The translations under genes were made by a program, and so were the position numbers. A stretch of 64,000 nt of DNA, from contig NZ_KB905265.1 in assembly GCF_000378745.1 (NCBI RefSeq), positions 62,001 through 126,000 on the forward strand, written 5' to 3'. Position 1 is the first letter of the stretch; each line of letters opens with the position of its first letter. Origin of the DNA: Prevotella amnii DSM 23384 = JCM 14753 (lineage in GTDB: Bacteria > Bacteroidota > Bacteroidia > Bacteroidales > Bacteroidaceae). Shown piece after piece: positions 46,603 to 55,448 of the stretch. Below the pieces are notes generated by a model. That model saw nothing but the letters and a program-made list of their open reading frames with translations, did no database searches and had not been told where the DNA came from.

Positions 46603-47964
46603 TTATTCTTCTTTATCGTATTCTAAATGGAAATTAATAACAGTCTCTATACCTTTTTTCCAAAGAGCTATTGGCATATTTTCGTTTGGAGAATGGATAG
46701 CATTAGACTCTAATCCAAAGCCCATTAAAATGCTTTTAGTACCAAGAGTTTTTTCAAAAGTAGAGATTATAGGAATACTTCCACCAATACGAACAGGCAA
46801 AGGACGTTTCCCAAAAACTTTTTCAAAACCTCTTTCTGCTGCTTTATATGCAGGAATATCAATAGGACAAACATATCCATACCCCCCATGTAACATTTCT
46901 ACTTTTACATGAACAGTCTTAGGAGCCACCTTATTAAAATAATCTACTACTAATTGCCCTATCTTTTTATAATCTTGCTTTGGCACAAGACGTGAAGAAA
47001 TTTTCGCATATGCTTTTGAAGGAATTACAGTTTTTGCACCTTCGCCTTGATAACCGCTCCAAAGACCACATACATCAAATGAAGGACGATAGCCTGTACG
47101 CTCTATAGTGCTATATCCTTCTTCACCAAAAATATCCTTAACGCCAATAGATTTCTTATATTTCTCCTCATCAAAAGGTATAGATGCTACAAGACTGCGC
47201 TCTTCTTCTGAAGCCTCTTCTACGTCATCATAAAAACCAGGGAAACGTATTTTTCCATCAGGGCCAGTAACATCGCCTATTAGTTTACAAAGAACATTTG
47301 CAGGATTAGCCACAGCACCTCCAAAGGTTCCTGAATGAAGATCATGATCAGGACCTGTTACTTCTATTTGCCAATAAGACAAGCCACGCAAACCAGTCGT
47401 TATAGAAGGAACGTCAGCACCTATTAAGGTTGTATCTGAAACAAGAATAATGTCACATTTCAATAACTCTTTATGCTCTTCTATAAAAGGTCCAAGACTG
47501 GCAGAACCTATTTCCTCTTCCCCTTCAAAGATAAATTTCATGTTATGTTTCAACAAATCATGCTTGTTGAGATATTCAAAAGCCTTAGCCTGGATAAAAG
47601 ACTGCCCTTTATCATCATCTGCACCACGCGCCCAAATATGACCATCTTTAATAACTGGCTCAAAAGGCTCTGTTCTCCAAAGCTCAAAAGGCTCTGCTGG
47701 CATTACATCATAATGACCATAAACTAATATCGTTTTAGCTTCAGGATCTACTATCCTCTCTGCGTAAACCATAGGATTACCTTTTGAAGGCATAACCTCC
47801 GCCTTATCTACACCTGCTTCTAAAAGCAGCTCTTTCCAACGGTTAGCACATTTTACCATATCCTCTTTATGAGCAGGCTGCGCACTTACACTTGGAATAC
47901 GAATAAGACTGAATAGCTCTTCAAGCATTCTTGCCTCATTCTCTTCTATATATCTTTTTACCAT
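46603..47964 (-). CDS. M20 family dipeptidase
   Basis: 453-residue zinc metallopeptidase of the carnosinase-like M20 group; cytosolic, no signal peptide. Metal ligands are visible: His and Asp in YGHYDVMPAEP, Asp in ARGADDDKGQ, the Glu pair in FEGEEEIGSAS, Asp in LVSDTTLI and a late His in AIHSPNENM. A dimerisation lid domain lies between about 190 and 340. It probably cleaves dipeptides supplied by periplasmic peptidases. It has its own promoter and terminator, so it is monocistronic. Confidence 0.93.
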   Translation of the reverse strand: MVKRYIEENEARMLEELFSLIRIPSVSAQPAHKEDMVKCANRWKELLLEAGVDKAEVMPSKGNPMVYAERIVDPEAKTILVYGHYDVMPAEPFELWRTEPFEPVIKDGHIWARGADDDKGQSFIQAKAFEYLNKHDLLKHNMKFIFEGEEEIGSASLGPFIEEHKELLKCDIILVSDTTLIGADVPSITTGLRGLSYWQIEVTGPDHDLHSGTFGGAVANPANVLCKLIGDVTGPDGKIRFPGFYDDVEEASEEERSLVASIPFDEEKYKKSIGVKDIFGEEGYSTIERTGYRPSFDVCGLWSGYQGEGAKTVIPSKAYAKISSRLVPKQDYKKIGQLVVDYFNKVAPKTVHVKVEMLHGGYGYVCPIDIPAYKAAERGFEKVFGKRPLPVRIGGSIPIISTFEKTLGTKSILMGFGLESNAIHSPNENMPIALWKKGIETVINFHLEYDKEE

Positions 47965-48028
47965 ATAGCTATTACTTTAGATTGCTTCTTTTTAAGGATA
48001 AAACACTAACTTATAATATATCTATTTG

Positions 48029-48058
48029 CAAATATACTACTTTTCACCTTAATATCAA
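48029..48058 (-). promoter_or_regulatory. Promoter of the M20 dipeptidase gene
   Basis: Minus-strand TATATTTG at 48029-48036 matches TAnnTTTG; TTG at 48056-48058 is 19 bases upstream. The predicted leader is about 60 bases. The promoter lies in the gap after hemG. Confidence 0.65.
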
Positions 48059-48084
48059 TATAAAGTTGCTATAACTTTTACATC

Positions 48085-49461
48085 TTACTTACAATACTTC
48101 GCAACATTTTCTGCCACATCTACTGCTTGCTTTATTCTATCCCCCATGCCTATTCCGTCTTTTAGGTTTCCTGCTATATGTAAACCTTTGTATTTATACT
48201 GAAGAGCATCAATGGTAGACAAGCGAGCATCCGTAGATAGCGTATACTGAGGAATGGCATGCTTATGACGATAAATACGAATTACATCAGCAGAAGTACC
48301 CTTAGGATAACCTAACATTACGTGAAGCGATTTGTTTACCAACTCTTCCAGCTGAGCATCAGTCTTATCAAGATATTCCGGATGTATAGCACCACCTATA
48401 AAAAAAGCGTATGTAGCTCCACCTTTTGGCGAACGATTACTAAAACATGCTGAAGGCATAAGAATACCCAATACATCTTTTTTCTCACAAGAAGGGACTA
48501 AACCTCCAAAGGCGTTCCACTTAACATTGCCAGTATTCTTTATTCCTACCCCTATTTCTATAATAGGAGCATAATAAAGATTATCAAGTGTGTCTAATTG
48601 GGCTTTTGGCACAAACTTTAATAATGACGGCAAAGCATATGACGGACAAGCCGTTATAAGATTATTTGTTATTATTTGCTCTTCATTGCATGATATTATA
48701 TATTTTCCATTATTAAAGTTTATTGTAATATTATCACAACCTAGTGTGATATTATCTGAGCCTATACTCTTGCCAAGAGAACTTATTAATGTATGAAAAC
48801 CTCCTTTAGTAGAAAAAATCTCATTGGTAGCCCGCTTCTCACGCGCTGTTTTACCTTTTCTTGCAAGATGTATACTACCTTTAATAAAACTTCCATATTG
48901 TTGCTCAAGATTATAAAGCTTTGGTAATGCTAATCTGGTAGGAAGAGAATAAGGGTTTCCTGCATATACGCCTGAAATAAAAGGATCTACAGCATAGTCT
49001 ACAAACGACTTCCCAAGTCTTCGTTCTGCCATACTTCCTATACTCTCATTAGGGTCAGTCCCTTTACTTCGCCACGGCTCTCCTAAAATCCTAAACTTAT
49101 CTCTCATACTAAAAAGTGGCGTCTTGACAGCACTTAACAATCCTGATGGGAGCGCATGAAAATTATTATCCTTCCATATCAATCTACACTTAGAGGACGC
49201 AAAAGAAGATTCGAAAGAACTACTATCCCCTAAATCATCAAACAGCTCTGCCACTTCAGGATATTTCACTGTACCCGAACTTGGACCTTTTTCAAAGGTA
49301 AACCCATCAACTACCTCCGTTTGCATTAAGCCACCTATATAATTTTCTTTCTCTAACACTTCTACATCAACACCTAAACCCTTTAGATGCATAGCACAAG
49401 TTAGACCTGTAAGTCCTGCTCCTATAACAACAGCTTCACGCTCTCTTTTATTATTCTCCAT
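48085..49461 (-). CDS. hemG: Protoporphyrinogen oxidase, HemG/HemY type
   Basis: 458-residue FAD enzyme that oxidises protoporphyrinogen IX (or coproporphyrinogen) before iron insertion. The Rossmann motif is VIGAGLTGLTCAMHL, followed by VEVLEKENYIGG, GFTFEKGPSSG, and a C-terminal FAD segment GLHIAGNLKDGIGMGDRI. Its start overlaps the stop of the MFS gene by one base (TAATG), so translation is coupled to the transporter and the TonB receptor upstream. No other heme synthesis gene is near, which fits Bacteroidales that keep only late steps and scavenge porphyrins. Confidence 0.92.
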   Translation of the reverse strand: MENNKREREAVVIGAGLTGLTCAMHLKGLGVDVEVLEKENYIGGLMQTEVVDGFTFEKGPSSGTVKYPEVAELFDDLGDSSSFESSFASSKCRLIWKDNNFHALPSGLLSAVKTPLFSMRDKFRILGEPWRSKGTDPNESIGSMAERRLGKSFVDYAVDPFISGVYAGNPYSLPTRLALPKLYNLEQQYGSFIKGSIHLARKGKTAREKRATNEIFSTKGGFHTLISSLGKSIGSDNITLGCDNITINFNNGKYIISCNEEQIITNNLITACPSYALPSLLKFVPKAQLDTLDNLYYAPIIEIGVGIKNTGNVKWNAFGGLVPSCEKKDVLGILMPSACFSNRSPKGGATYAFFIGGAIHPEYLDKTDAQLEELVNKSLHVMLGYPKGTSADVIRIYRHKHAIPQYTLSTDARLSTIDALQYKYKGLHIAGNLKDGIGMGDRIKQAVDVAENVAKYCK

Positions 49462-50672
49462 TATATTATATGGTATTTTGTTTTGTTTTTAAAAAATCTA
49501 AGTATATATAGTACACTTAGAACAGAAATAAATATTTCGACAGCAAACAAACCACTATAATTTAAGTGATGTGCCACAAAACCTGCCACTGCTGCTATGA
49601 TTATACCAGAGAGATGTGTAATAACAATCTGAATAGTAAAGTCTGTACCTTCACGACCATGCCGCACACATTGCATTGCAGATGTATATACCACTACTGT
49701 AGCCAGACCATAACATATCTGAACATACACGATACCTATTATAAGAGCTATATGATTAAAGGGAAGCAAGTTGATAATAAAAAAATAAACAGGTGCTAAG
49801 CAAATAGCAAGTGCCACTATAAAACGAGTATATAAAATGCCTATATACTTAATTATAAAACCTGCAACAAAAGCCATAACAAACGAACAAAACGTACCTA
49901 AAACACCTATATAAAATCCTATTTGCTTAATATCATAACCACAATCTACCATATATGGTCTTAACATAGATATAATACCTATAAGCCCCATATAATAAAG
50001 CAACAAAAAACCTACTTGCCGCCAATTATCCATAGAAGAGAAGAAGTAAAGAATATCTCCAAACGTAGCTTTCTGAGAAGGTTTAGGGGTCTTAGCTTTC
50101 ATTCCTTTATTTAATAATAAAGGTATAAGCATTATAATAACAAAGAAGGCTAAACATAATACAACAGTTAGCCAACCATAATTTTTTAAGACTATAAGTA
50201 ATACTCCCGATCCTAACAAAGCTCCTCCAAAACTACCCATAGACTGCATACTATTTAACATACTACGCTCTCTTTTTACAGATGTTATAATAGCTAAAGC
50301 ATCGGTAGCTATGTCTTGAGTAGCAGAAGCTAATAATGATATAAAAACAAGTATAAGAATCAGTAATAGGTTACTTTGCACATTAACCAGACTTGTTATA
50401 ACAAGTGCTAAAGCATAGACGCTCTCCGTTATTATGATAGTACGCTTATAATGTGCTATTGTTATGCAATTCCTATCTATAAGTGGCGACCAAAATAGCT
50501 TTAAAAGCCATGGCAATCGAACGAGATTAAGTAATCCAATAGTAGTAAGACTATAATGACCTTCACGCATTATTACTTGTAATGCAGTCATCAGAAAAGA
50601 CGAAGGCACCATTTGCGCTATATACAAGCAAAAAAAAGTAATTAATGAAAAAGATTTATTAGTCTTATTCAT
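49461..50672 (-). CDS. MFS transporter, AmpG/RhtX-FptX-like
   Basis: 403 residues with about twelve transmembrane helices. The motif LVRLPWLLKLFWSPLIDR after the first two helices is the AmpG-like signature, shared by siderophore permeases such as RhtX and FptX that work with a TonB receptor and need no ABC system. It begins 34 bases after the TonB receptor gene and overlaps hemG by one base. By position it should carry the receptor's ligand over the inner membrane. The substrate (porphyrin, heme precursor or siderophore) is inferred only. Confidence 0.82.
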   Translation of the reverse strand: MNKTNKSFSLITFFCLYIAQMVPSSFLMTALQVIMREGHYSLTTIGLLNLVRLPWLLKLFWSPLIDRNCITIAHYKRTIIITESVYALALVITSLVNVQSNLLLILILVFISLLASATQDIATDALAIITSVKRERSMLNSMQSMGSFGGALLGSGVLLIVLKNYGWLTVVLCLAFFVIIMLIPLLLNKGMKAKTPKPSQKATFGDILYFFSSMDNWRQVGFLLLYYMGLIGIISMLRPYMVDCGYDIKQIGFYIGVLGTFCSFVMAFVAGFIIKYIGILYTRFIVALAICLAPVYFFIINLLPFNHIALIIGIVYVQICYGLATVVVYTSAMQCVRHGREGTDFTIQIVITHLSGIIIAAVAGFVAHHLNYSGLFAVEIFISVLSVLYILRFFKNKTKYHII

Positions 50673-50706
50673 ACTGGTTTACTCAATCATTGTTCTTTAT
50701 ATAAAA

Positions 50707-52758
50707 TCAAAAATCAACACTTAATGAAGTTCCAAAACTAAGGGGTTTGCCTTGCTGTACATAGTTTCCACCATACTTAAAGCCATAAGCTATATAATCT
50801 GTATTAGTAAGGTTCTTACCCCAAAGAGTCCATGTAAAAATACCTTTAGTAAAACTAACCTTAGTATTAAGCGTAGCATAGAAATTTTGATAAACAGCGT
50901 TATCATCTGTCCAATATATACGTCCTAAACCTGTTACACCTGCATTTAATCTTATCATATCAAACCAGCCTGCATTTTTTATAGTATAGCTGTTATTTAT
51001 AGATAAGGTATGGTTAGGAACCATTGGTAGATAGTTATGAGAATAATCTGCATTATCATTCATCTTATAATCTAAATACGTTGCATGCGTAAAACCATAG
51101 TTTATTGTAAAGTCTAAGTCCTTAACAGGATGATAACCTAACCCTATTTCAAATCCCTTGCTATTAGTATGCCCTGCATTAAGCACTTTATTGCCAATAC
51201 CTGGTATTTGATAAGTAGTTTGCATATCTCTCCAATCGATATAGAAAAGCGATGCTTCTGCTGTTAACTTACCTTGTAGAAAGTTTAATCTGGCACCTGT
51301 CTCGTAGTTCCAGCTATACTCTGGACCATACGAGCGGTCAGCTTCTGTCTTTAAACTCACATTATACCCACCGGGCTTATAACCACGGGTAATACTTCCA
51401 TAATATAAATTATGCTCTTTAGTAGTATATTGAATAGCAACCTTTGGGGTAAACTGTGTAAAACTTGCCTTATCAGTATAATTTAATACGTTCATACTTT
51501 TATCCATAGCTAAATTGAGCAAGTCTTTGTTATAATCAATCTTTGAATGTTCATAGTCAAAACGCAAACCAACAGTAGCCGACAGTCCACGCCAAATATT
51601 ATACGAGCTTTGATGATATATAGCAAAGGTTGTAATAGGAGTCTTATAAGAAGTAGGAGTAGCTACTTTCTTATTAAAGACATTTACTTGTACAAACTGA
51701 TCAGTATAATCTAACATTCCAAACATACCCACTATCCACTGGTAACGACGCTGATCGTTCGATTTTAGCGTAAACTCCTGCGATACCATATTTTGGCGAA
51801 AGTTATTTACAACAAAGAGAAGATCTTTCGGTGTAAAATCTTGATCAATACCTAAATGCGTCTTAATAAACTGATATGATGTCTGACTATTAAAACTTAT
51901 TTTATTATCGCTATACCGTGCATTAAAACCTGTAGATGATATTAAACGTCTAAAGCTGCTATAACGATTATAACTAACCGGTGCTACCTTATTTGCTTTA
52001 ACATCATACAATGAATATGGATACCCACCTTGATCGCTATAGCTAAGAGTGGAATTAAGATGAAGCAACCATCTGTTAGCAGGACGCCAATAAAGCCCTA
52101 TCTTACCTTCCACCTCGTTAATATCATCTGCATTTTTACCTAAATACTCATTTTTAAACATACCGTCATTATGATGATAAGATATAGCTGAAGATACTCC
52201 AAAGCTGTTAGAAAAACGCTGATAAGTAGACCCCTGAGCCACAACATCATTATACTTACCATACCCTAAAGAAAAACGTGTGTGCTGGTAATCTATAGGA
52301 TTATGTGTATAAACATTAATAATACCCCCTATAGCATTACGCCCATAAAGAGTGCCTTGAGGGCCACGATATACCTCTACACCGGCAACATCACTCATAT
52401 CAATATCAAATGCAGATGCTTCAAAGTGAGGAATACCATCTACATAAAAACCTACGGCAGAGCCTTTAGCCTTCACACCTATACCTCTAACGTATATAGG
52501 AGTATTAGCACGAGAGCCATAATCTGGCATAAAAAAATTAGGAACAACTCCTGAAAGCTCTTTTAAGCTTGTAATACCTTGCCCATTAATCTGATTAGAG
52601 TTAATGCTTGATACTGATATAGGAGTAAGATTACGCTTGTTGCGCTTGAAATCTGCCACTAAGACTTCCTTCATCTTGTAAGTATTAGTAATTGTGTCTT
52701 TTTCCACTCCTTGGTAATTACCAAGCATCAAAGATAATAGTAACAGAGAATTAAACAT
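50707..52758 (-). CDS. TonB-dependent receptor, porphyrin/siderophore type
   Basis: 683 residues with an unusually short hydrophobic leader (MFNSLLLLSLMLGNYQG). There is no carboxypeptidase-like domain; the plug follows directly (SISVS-like NLTPISVSSINSNQ, YVRGIGVKAKGSAVGFYVDG, VEVYRGPQGTLYGRNAIGG), then a barrel ending SLSVDF. This is the classical siderophore/heme receptor size, unlike the SusC type. It has its own promoter and leads an operon with the MFS permease and hemG, so a tetrapyrrole or siderophore is the likely ligand. Confidence 0.9.
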   Translation of the reverse strand: MFNSLLLLSLMLGNYQGVEKDTITNTYKMKEVLVADFKRNKRNLTPISVSSINSNQINGQGITSLKELSGVVPNFFMPDYGSRANTPIYVRGIGVKAKGSAVGFYVDGIPHFEASAFDIDMSDVAGVEVYRGPQGTLYGRNAIGGIINVYTHNPIDYQHTRFSLGYGKYNDVVAQGSTYQRFSNSFGVSSAISYHHNDGMFKNEYLGKNADDINEVEGKIGLYWRPANRWLLHLNSTLSYSDQGGYPYSLYDVKANKVAPVSYNRYSSFRRLISSTGFNARYSDNKISFNSQTSYQFIKTHLGIDQDFTPKDLLFVVNNFRQNMVSQEFTLKSNDQRRYQWIVGMFGMLDYTDQFVQVNVFNKKVATPTSYKTPITTFAIYHQSSYNIWRGLSATVGLRFDYEHSKIDYNKDLLNLAMDKSMNVLNYTDKASFTQFTPKVAIQYTTKEHNLYYGSITRGYKPGGYNVSLKTEADRSYGPEYSWNYETGARLNFLQGKLTAEASLFYIDWRDMQTTYQIPGIGNKVLNAGHTNSKGFEIGLGYHPVKDLDFTINYGFTHATYLDYKMNDNADYSHNYLPMVPNHTLSINNSYTIKNAGWFDMIRLNAGVTGLGRIYWTDDNAVYQNFYATLNTKVSFTKGIFTWTLWGKNLTNTDYIAYGFKYGGNYVQQGKPLSFGTSLSVDF

Positions 52759-52786
52759 AATGCTTTTATTTTTGTTTTTTACGCTG

Positions 52787-52817
52787 CAAAGTTACTCCTA
52801 ACTGAAAGTTTACACAA
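52787..52817 (-). promoter_or_regulatory. Promoter of the TonB-MFS-hemG operon
   Basis: Minus-strand TAACTTTG at 52787-52794 is an exact TAnnTTTG and TTG at 52815-52817 is 20 bases upstream. The leader to the ATG at 52758 is only about 22 bases, so no riboswitch fits here. Confidence 0.7.
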
Positions 52818-53064
52818 TCGTTATTTATAAGGATATTTACCTAAATTATAATATAAATTCATTTTATAACATAACAACACTATACCAAACTTAACACTAT
52901 CATTTAAATTTGAATAATAAAGACCCTACTACTAAAAAAAAGCTGAATGCTTCACCTTATAAGCAGCATAATAACACATATTCTTATGATAACAACTATA
53001 ATAGATATGATATAAAAAGGTAAAACATTATACTTTACATAATGATAAATGATGTTTAAGAAAG

Positions 53065-53125
53065 AAAAATAGATTATTTTTACTATAAAAATAATTTAAA
53101 AATGTATGAAAAATAATTTATTTTT
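53065..53125. repeat. AT-rich hairpin cluster downstream of the FecCD gene
   Basis: Stems attattttt/aaaaataat (53073-53095) and aaaaata/tattttt (53109-53125) lie about 100-150 bases beyond the FecCD permease stop on the minus strand. Two words of 16-17 bases are shared with the hairpin pair at 15094-15153. They may act as a terminator for the upstream permease gene. Elsewhere in the gap 52759-53221 I see only the receptor promoter. Confidence 0.6.
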
Positions 53126-53221
53126 ATTCGTGAAACTATCCCTTTGTTCTAACAAATGTGCTCTTTTCCCACAACAATATATATGCTATTATCTTCTTAA
53201 ACATCATATCTTTGCTATAAT

Positions 53222-54238
53222 TTATTTCCTTTTCCTTATCAATACATATATAATGACAGGGGCACCAACTATAGGCGTTACAACATTTAAGGGTAACATA
53301 CCTCCCTCTCTTGGAAGAGAACATAGCAAATTACATAATAAGGCAATAAAAGAACCACTTAACAGTGTTACAGGAAATAGCTTTGGTTGATGTTCCGACT
53401 TTAATATCAATTTTGCAATATGTGGAACAGCCAAACCTAAGAATAAGATAGGACCACAAAAAGATGTTGTGATAGATGTTAGCAGACCTGTCAATATAAG
53501 CAGAAGAGTTCGCATTTTAGTAGTATTTACGCCTAAACTCTCAGCATATAAAGTTCCTAACGATAATATATTCAATGGTTTTATAAAAAGCAAAGATATA
53601 AAAACACCTAATAAGCAAAGTACCGAAAAAGGTAATAACATCTCAAAAGAGACTCCACCAAAATCGCCTAACCCCCATATCATATAGTTTTTTACTTCGT
53701 TTGATGAAGAAAAAAAGTTGAACAGAGAAACTATAGAAGAAGACATATACCCTACCATAATACCTACTATTAACAACATCGTATTACTATGTACAAGATG
53801 GGACAACGCAGATATAAGGATAGTAACAAACATAGCTCCTAAAAACGCTGCTAACAAAATAGCTAAAAATCCTGTAAAGGAAAAGCTATAAAAAGAAAAA
53901 GTACCTCCTAAAAATAACATCACTAAAGCAACACCCAAAGCTGCACCACCATTAATACCAAAAACATCAGGACCAGCCAAAGGATTACTAAAAACTGTTT
54001 GCAATATCAATCCATTAATAGCTAAAACACCTCCACATAACAAAGCTGTTACTGCCTGTGGGAACCTGCTTTCTAACACTATAAAACGCCAGCTATCATT
54101 TTCCACCTTTCCCCCCTTCAATATATCTACAACCGCAGAAAAAGGTATATCAACAGCTCCCACGCTAAGATTAAGGCAAAACATTATCATTATACCTATT
54201 AATAACAATGTAATAACTACTATATAACGCTTACTCAT
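53222..54238 (-). CDS. FecCD-family ABC transporter permease
   Basis: 338 residues with about nine to ten helices, the inner-membrane channel of an iron-chelate, heme or cobalamin importer. Family segments: VLAINGLILQTVFSNPLAGPDVFGINGGAALG and CGPILFLGLAVPHIAKLI, where ATPase-contacting and gate residues lie. Its ATG overlaps the stop of the binding-protein gene by one base. The ATP-binding subunit that usually follows is missing: 463 bases of non-coding DNA come next. Confidence 0.93.
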   Translation of the reverse strand: MSKRYIVVITLLLIGIMIMFCLNLSVGAVDIPFSAVVDILKGGKVENDSWRFIVLESRFPQAVTALLCGGVLAINGLILQTVFSNPLAGPDVFGINGGAALGVALVMLFLGGTFSFYSFSFTGFLAILLAAFLGAMFVTILISALSHLVHSNTMLLIVGIMVGYMSSSIVSLFNFFSSSNEVKNYMIWGLGDFGGVSFEMLLPFSVLCLLGVFISLLFIKPLNILSLGTLYAESLGVNTTKMRTLLLILTGLLTSITTSFCGPILFLGLAVPHIAKLILKSEHQPKLFPVTLLSGSFIALLCNLLCSLPREGGMLPLNVVTPIVGAPVIIYVLIRKRK

Positions 54239-55386
54239 TACATACTTTTGTTAACAGAAACACGTCTATAGTATCGCAAAGGAGCTATCTTAAGATCTGG
54301 GTGAAAGAGCTGAATGAAGTCTTGCAAAAGCCAGTCGGGTCGCCAGCTAACCTCTTCAAAATAAGGAGTTTTATCTACTTTACAACCATACACCTCCGCA
54401 ACCTTATAAGGATGAAAATATTTATAATAAGGACACTCCTCTAATAACGTATTAAGAGAAAGATTGCCAACATAAGATAAAACCCAAAAATCAGACTTGC
54501 TAAATTTAGAAAAGACAGTTTCTATAGGTAAAGCCAAACTACCGCTATGCTTATCATTACTATAAGCATACTTACCTATAGCATCTTTATAAAGCCTTCC
54601 TATACTACTCTCTCCGCCAGGGATATACCACACAGCTCCCACCTTACGGTCTGGTAATATGCTACGAGACACTTTACTCCTTTTTGCCAAACTATGTAAT
54701 CGCCAATAATTATTCTTTACAACATTAAATAAAGAGTCACTCTCTTTTTCCTTATCAAAGAGCATACCATAAAACTTCATCCACTCTGCCCTACCTAACG
54801 CTGAACTCTCCATATATTCAGCACATTCTATCAAAGGCAAACCTGTCTTTCCCAACATTCCATAGCTGCCGCTATTTTCAAAAGGTGATACAAAAATTGC
54901 TTGTGGCTTAAGCATTATAATTTTTTCAATATTAGGCTTCATAGATTCCCCACAATTAACAATCTTACCTATAGCACCCTCTTTCATGTTAGCACGCTTT
55001 TGAACATCGGGTATCAACATATATTTAAGATCTGTTACCCCTACTATAGCGTTTTGGCATTTAAGCATTTCTAACAAATTAGCATGCACTGTTGTAAATA
55101 TCACACTACGCTTTAAAGGAACCAAAAGGAAGTCTGCCTTACCACTTAAATCTTTCTTAAGATAATGATCAGATAAAAAGTAAGTATGTAATATAGACTT
55201 TTCTTTCCAAGGATTAAGAATTTCTACCTTTGTATAGTCAGAATACTTTACTATTACTATGTTTTTAGCATACTCTAACCTTAAAGTATCACCACTATTA
55301 ACATCTGCTTTATCTACACTTTTCCTAATATTACAACTTGTAAAAACTAATAAAACAGAAAAAAATAAAAGACTATATTTATACAT
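54238..55386 (-). CDS. ABC transporter substrate-binding lipoprotein, iron-chelate/cobalamin type
   Basis: 382 residues with a lipoprotein signal (SLLFFSVLLVFTSC, Cys at about 18). The two-lobe class III binding-protein fold is suggested by IVGVTDLKYMLIPDVQKR, KIIMLKPQAIFVSPFENSG and GKTGLPLIECAEYME. It should deliver ligand to the FecCD permease that overlaps its stop by one base. No receptor gene is directly attached; the TonB receptor downstream has its own promoter. Confidence 0.88.
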   Translation of the reverse strand: MYKYSLLFFSVLLVFTSCNIRKSVDKADVNSGDTLRLEYAKNIVIVKYSDYTKVEILNPWKEKSILHTYFLSDHYLKKDLSGKADFLLVPLKRSVIFTTVHANLLEMLKCQNAIVGVTDLKYMLIPDVQKRANMKEGAIGKIVNCGESMKPNIEKIIMLKPQAIFVSPFENSGSYGMLGKTGLPLIECAEYMESSALGRAEWMKFYGMLFDKEKESDSLFNVVKNNYWRLHSLAKRSKVSRSILPDRKVGAVWYIPGGESSIGRLYKDAIGKYAYSNDKHSGSLALPIETVFSKFSKSDFWVLSYVGNLSLNTLLEECPYYKYFHPYKVAEVYGCKVDKTPYFEEVSWRPDWLLQDFIQLFHPDLKIAPLRYYRRVSVNKSM

Positions 55387-55448
55387 ATATCTAAAAAAAA
55401 ACGCTAAGAATTTTTATAAAAACCCTTTATAATAAGTTTTATAAGCTA

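Noticed and set aside
53106-53390. 94-codon plus-strand open frame over the FecCD gene end
   Set aside because: Most of it is the antisense of the FecCD permease, which is a well-supported gene; the rest lies in AT-rich hairpins.
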